Assembly: GCF_000469345.1 (NCBI RefSeq)
Contig: NZ_KI271077.1
Span: 1 to 64,000, forward strand
DNA length: 64,000 bases
Reading direction: 5' to 3'
Source of the DNA: Eubacterium ramulus ATCC 29099
Lineage (GTDB): Bacteria; Bacillota; Clostridia; Lachnospirales; Lachnospiraceae
Positions 61,329-64,000 of this stretch are shown in pieces. Position 1 is the stretch's first letter, and each line of letters begins with the position of its first letter. The translations under genes and the position numbers were made by a program. Below the pieces are notes generated by a model that saw only the letters and a list, made by a program, of their open reading frames with translations, was not told the origin of the DNA and did no database searches.

Positions 61329-61377
61329 TATATAGATTATCTATATATAATATATATCGAACATCTATATATGTCAA
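61329..61377 (-). promoter_or_regulatory. PadR operon promoter and operator
   Basis: On the minus strand TTGACA (61377-61372), 17-base spacer, TATATT (61354-61349). Just downstream is a perfect palindrome TATATAGAT-A-ATCTATATA in minus orientation (61347-61329), over the expected start point. It is a good PadR site by position; PadR usually recognises ATGT-ACAT-like dyads, so identity is inferred. Confidence 0.7.
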
Positions 61378-61416
61378 GATAAGAATGGAATGAAAAAAGA
61401 TAATATGTTACAATGG

Positions 61417-61582
61417 GTTACAGTTCACGCATCACATGTATTCAGGTAATGATCATGCTTGCATGAGGAATTACCTGGATACATAGTGATGAAGGGAGCT
61501 CCTTTTTATGAGCAAAAACAGTAGCGATAGCTACGGAGAAGCCCAAAAGGGCGTTTTGCGAATGGCGCGTGTGAACTGTAAC
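61417..61582 (+). repeat. MITE-like 166-bp inverted-repeat element
   Basis: Ends: GTTACAGTTCACGC (61417-61430) and GCGTGTGAACTGTAAC (61567-61582), inverted with a two-base insertion. Inside are a 15-base hairpin (61436-61450 with 61470-61484, ATGTATTCAGGTAAT / ATTACCTGGATACAT) and GCCC-AAAA-GGGC near 61543. No transposase. A piece of the same end occurs at 57111. The reading frame opening at 61508 lies inside this element and is not taken as the start of the reductase. Confidence 0.6.
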
Positions 61583-61624
61583 TATAATAGGGGAAACACT
61601 AGTCTGAAAAAAAAGAGGGATAGT

Positions 61625-62641
61625 ATGGGGAACGATATTTATGAAAGTGGCAAACTATGCAGATATGGCAAAATACCAGGACTGGAAAAACCAGTTTCAC
61701 GCATGATCTTTGGCACAGCCATCGGTCCGATGATAGAAGGAAAAAATGCAGATGAGCTATTAGATGCAGCGTTTGCAAAAGGAATGAATACATTTGATAC
61801 AGCAAGAGGCTATGGACGGGCAGAAGAATCACTTGGCGGCTGGATGAAGCGACGCAACAATCGTGAACAGGTAGTGGTGATCAGTAAATGTGGAAATTGT
61901 GATTCAGACGGTTCGGTGTGCGTAAATCGAAAGGTGATCGAGACAGAACTGGTTGAGAGCTTACAGGCATTACAGACAGACTACATCGACATCTATCTTT
62001 TACATCGTGATGATCCAAAGACACCAGTCAGTGAGATGATTGATACATTAAATAAACTGCAAAAAACTGGAAAAATCAAGGTGTTTGGAGTATCAAACTG
62101 GACACATGAGAGAATTGAAGAAGCAAATCGTTATGCAAAAGAGCATCAGCTTCAGGGATTTTCTATTTCAAGTCCTCATTTTGGACTGGCAGAGCAGGTA
62201 GCTGACCCATGGGGCGGTAGCTGTGTAACCATAACCGGAAAACAGAACCAAGCGGCCCGAAACTGGTATCAGGAGAATCAGATGCCAATCATCGCGTATT
62301 CCAGTCTGGCGCGTGGGTTAATGGCAGGCAGGATCAAAAGCAGTCAGGAAGTACAGGCGGCAGAAATATTAGATTCATTTTGCGTGAAAGGCTATGTCTG
62401 CCATGATAATTTTGAACGTCTGGCACGTTGTGAAGAACTGGCAGAGAAAAAAGGCTGCACCGTGTCACAGATTGCACTTGCCTGGATGTTCCGACAGGAT
62501 TTGAATATATATGTGCTTGTGAGTACAACAAGGGCATTCCGACTGGAAGAAAATCTGCGTGCATTTACAGTGAACTTATCTGAGGAAGAAAATCGTTATC
62601 TGAACGCAGGTCGCAAAGCAGCTGGGTTCATGAGCAAGTAG
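61625..62641 (+). CDS. Aldo/keto reductase
   Basis: 338 residues from ATG 61625 (GAGGGA five bases upstream). The frame extends back to 61508 but those residues derive from the inverted-repeat element. AKR barrel: GMNTFDTARGYGRAEESLGGWM with Asp and Tyr, VVISKCGN with the catalytic Lys, DIYLLHRDDPKTPV with His, KIKVFGVSNWTHERI, and IALAWMFRQDLNIYVLVSTTRAFRLEENL for NADPH binding. Reduces aldehydes or sugars; substrate unknown. Confidence 0.9.
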   Translation: MGNDIYESGKLCRYGKIPGLEKPVSRMIFGTAIGPMIEGKNADELLDAAFAKGMNTFDTARGYGRAEESLGGWMKRRNNREQVVVISKCGNCDSDGSVCVNRKVIETELVESLQALQTDYIDIYLLHRDDPKTPVSEMIDTLNKLQKTGKIKVFGVSNWTHERIEEANRYAKEHQLQGFSISSPHFGLAEQVADPWGGSCVTITGKQNQAARNWYQENQMPIIAYSSLARGLMAGRIKSSQEVQAAEILDSFCVKGYVCHDNFERLARCEELAEKKGCTVSQIALAWMFRQDLNIYVLVSTTRAFRLEENLRAFTVNLSEEENRYLNAGRKAAGFMSK

Positions 62642-62689
62642 TGAAAGCGGATTGCGAATGTCCGCCTTAGGAAATAGGAGAGAGAAACT

Positions 62690-64000
62690 ATGACACAGTG
62701 CAAGGAGATAGCAAAACAGTTAAAGAAAATGTTGTCTATATATTCAATAGAGGAAAAAGAATCTGAATTGCTTCCAGAATTTACAGAGCCGTTTCGATTT
62801 CAGGAAACATTGTTTCAACAATGTCGGAATGCTGCGGATGAATTGAGTTATCTTGGAAGTTGTTTGTCCTGTGAAAGCGGAGATTTTCCCGATATGTTCT
62901 ATGGAATTTATCAGGGAAACCGCCTGCATTTTGCATCGAGTGCAACTTTAGATGGAGGATGTAATCATGTGAGGTTCTTTGGCGTATCTGTAACTGCATT
63001 AGCCTGTAATGACAGGGAATTTGTGGAAAAAGCGATGCCACATAGTCTTGGCCTTTGTGGCACGGCAGTCCCATATGATACGATTCCGAATCTGTTTATG
63101 GGAATATTTTACAAAGATGAAACGATGATGAATGAAGCACTTGTATTGGCAGAAAAGTTTCTGGCACGAAAACAGCGTAAGTATGATATTTTAATTGTTC
63201 AGTATCTTATGGATTTGTGGGAAAAACGTACAGAAAATCTGACGGAACTTATAGAACAAATTTGTATAGAAGAACAGCGTGTAACAGAAAATACTACATA
63301 TATCGGCTATGGAAATGAAAAATATAATAAAGTGATTAATATTTTTGCACACGGTCTGTTCGCTTTGGCAGAGCATTATCTTGGAGCAGAATTGTTTGAA
63401 ACAATAGCACTTCCAAATGTAAAATCATTCTGCAAAGAATATGAGTTATATCGTTGTGGACATAAACAGAATGGCGAACTACTGGTAAATTATCCTGAAA
63501 ACTATGGGTATCTGAATCAGATTTCGGATTTAATTCCTCAAATTACATTAAAAGAAAACGGAAAGAAGAAAAGTATTGTTGATACAGAGTTATTTGCTGA
63601 TAAGCTTTTTCAAAAGGTTTATTCCTCAGGCAAGTTACAACACATAGTAAAACGTGATATTGCGTGGATTGCAGCGTGGGGAACAACAGAAGAATTTTTA
63701 CAGAAATTTCGAGAAGATGATGAAATGCAGTATTTTTATGACAGAGGCCTGATATACTATGCACTGTCTAATCCGGATATGGGAAGCTGCTATGAAATAT
63801 CTTCGTTTTTATTGTCAAGATGTAATAAGGAAAAGAAAAATTGTATTTTAGAAAAGAAAACCAGAGATTTTGATGGGCCATATCATATGTTATTCCGAAG
63901 AAAAAATTACGATGTTTTGCAGACAGCAGAACTTTGTGAACAACTGTTTGAAGCAGGTGCGGATCCTAATCAGGCAGGGGAGAAAAATGTACTTCCGATT
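62690..64000 (+). CDS. Ankyrin-type hypothetical protein, cut by the window end
   Basis: At least 437 residues from ATG 62690 (AGGAGAGAG upstream), open to the last base. Helical throughout, no signal peptide. N-terminal part MTQCKEIAKQLKKMLSIYS and later a region with GLFALAEHYLGAELFETIALP. The last visible part has LYYALSNPDMGSCYEISSFLLSRC-like and LCEQLFEAGADPNQAGEKNVLP, the L-x-AGADPN signature of ankyrin repeats, which seem to begin here. Function unknown; probably a cytosolic protein-protein interaction protein. Confidence 0.75.
   Translation, partial: MTQCKEIAKQLKKMLSIYSIEEKESELLPEFTEPFRFQETLFQQCRNAADELSYLGSCLSCESGDFPDMFYGIYQGNRLHFASSATLDGGCNHVRFFGVSVTALACNDREFVEKAMPHSLGLCGTAVPYDTIPNLFMGIFYKDETMMNEALVLAEKFLARKQRKYDILIVQYLMDLWEKRTENLTELIEQICIEEQRVTENTTYIGYGNEKYNKVINIFAHGLFALAEHYLGAELFETIALPNVKSFCKEYELYRCGHKQNGELLVNYPENYGYLNQISDLIPQITLKENGKKKSIVDTELFADKLFQKVYSSGKLQHIVKRDIAWIAAWGTTEEFLQKFREDDEMQYFYDRGLIYYALSNPDMGSCYEISSFLLSRCNKEKKNCILEKKTRDFDGPYHMLFRRKNYDVLQTAELCEQLFEAGADPNQAGEKNVLPI

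Noticed and set aside
61508-61624. Long N-terminal extension of the aldo/keto reductase
   Set aside because: The extension is encoded by the inverted-repeat element, and a good RBS precedes ATG 61625, which gives the normal protein length.

Overview
The window looks like a chromosomal segment of a low-to-mid G+C anaerobic Firmicute, most probably a gut Lachnospiraceae. Evidence: a T-box in front of pheS, clostridial-type 6S RNA, a four-subunit 2-oxoacid:ferredoxin oxidoreductase, an Amt-PII fusion, split AICAR formyltransferase and IMP cyclohydrolase genes, the YqeB/YqeC pair, ThrE-type exporter and strong AGGAGG ribosome binding sites. I cannot name the species from sequence alone.

Layout. 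0-6.5 kb: a lipoprotein sugar-type binding protein, then a complete branched-chain amino acid ABC operon (binding protein, LivG, LivF, LivH, LivM). 6.6-11.1 kb: deoC-cdd nucleoside salvage, 6S RNA, a SpoIID-domain protein and a YihY/BrkB membrane protein. 11.2-16.5 kb: T-box leader, pheS, a 50-bp tandem repeat array, pheT, queA. 16.5-33 kb: a visibly A+T-richer accessory region. 33.4-39.9 kb: topoisomerase III, the por-like oxidoreductase operon and a LysR gene. 40-49 kb: amt with an attenuator leader, LysR, a ThrE exporter, a DUF1275 protein, a short trigger-factor-like PPIase and yqeBC. 49-59.4 kb: Xaa-Pro aminopeptidase, polA, coaE, a YycJ-type metallo-hydrolase, ACT and UPF0210 proteins, and the last two purine steps as two genes. 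59.5-64 kb: a PadR-FtsW-like pair, an aldo/keto reductase and a partial ankyrin-type gene cut by the window edge.

The accessory region holds the most interesting material. Its centre (about 20.94-28.44 kb) is a His-Xaa-Ser (Hxs) peptide-modification locus behind one strong promoter: HxsD, a shortened HxsD-like paralogue, a membrane aspartyl peptidase of the prepilin-peptidase type, radical SAM enzymes HxsC and HxsB, a membrane-anchored MORN-repeat protein, the exported His-Xaa-Ser substrate HxsA, an XpaC-like membrane protein and a small basic protein. The first genes are linked by ATGA-type or longer overlaps. Hxs genes were named from comparative genomics and as far as I know the modification is uncharacterised; the extra peptidase, MORN protein and second HxsD make this an expanded version. 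Around it lie a RelA/SpoT-like synthetase overlapped by a small partner gene (toxin-antitoxin-like), a self-contained transcription unit for a small hydrophobic peptide, a frameshifted FAD-dependent oxidoreductase, a MFS/AraC block bracketed by near-identical terminator repeats, and an AlbA_2/HATPase-type regulator.

Several RNA-level controls are visible: the pheS T-box, a 6S RNA with its own promoter, and a two-attenuator leader before amt whose second element has the hexaloop hairpin and mutually exclusive terminator expected of ANTAR-protein antitermination.
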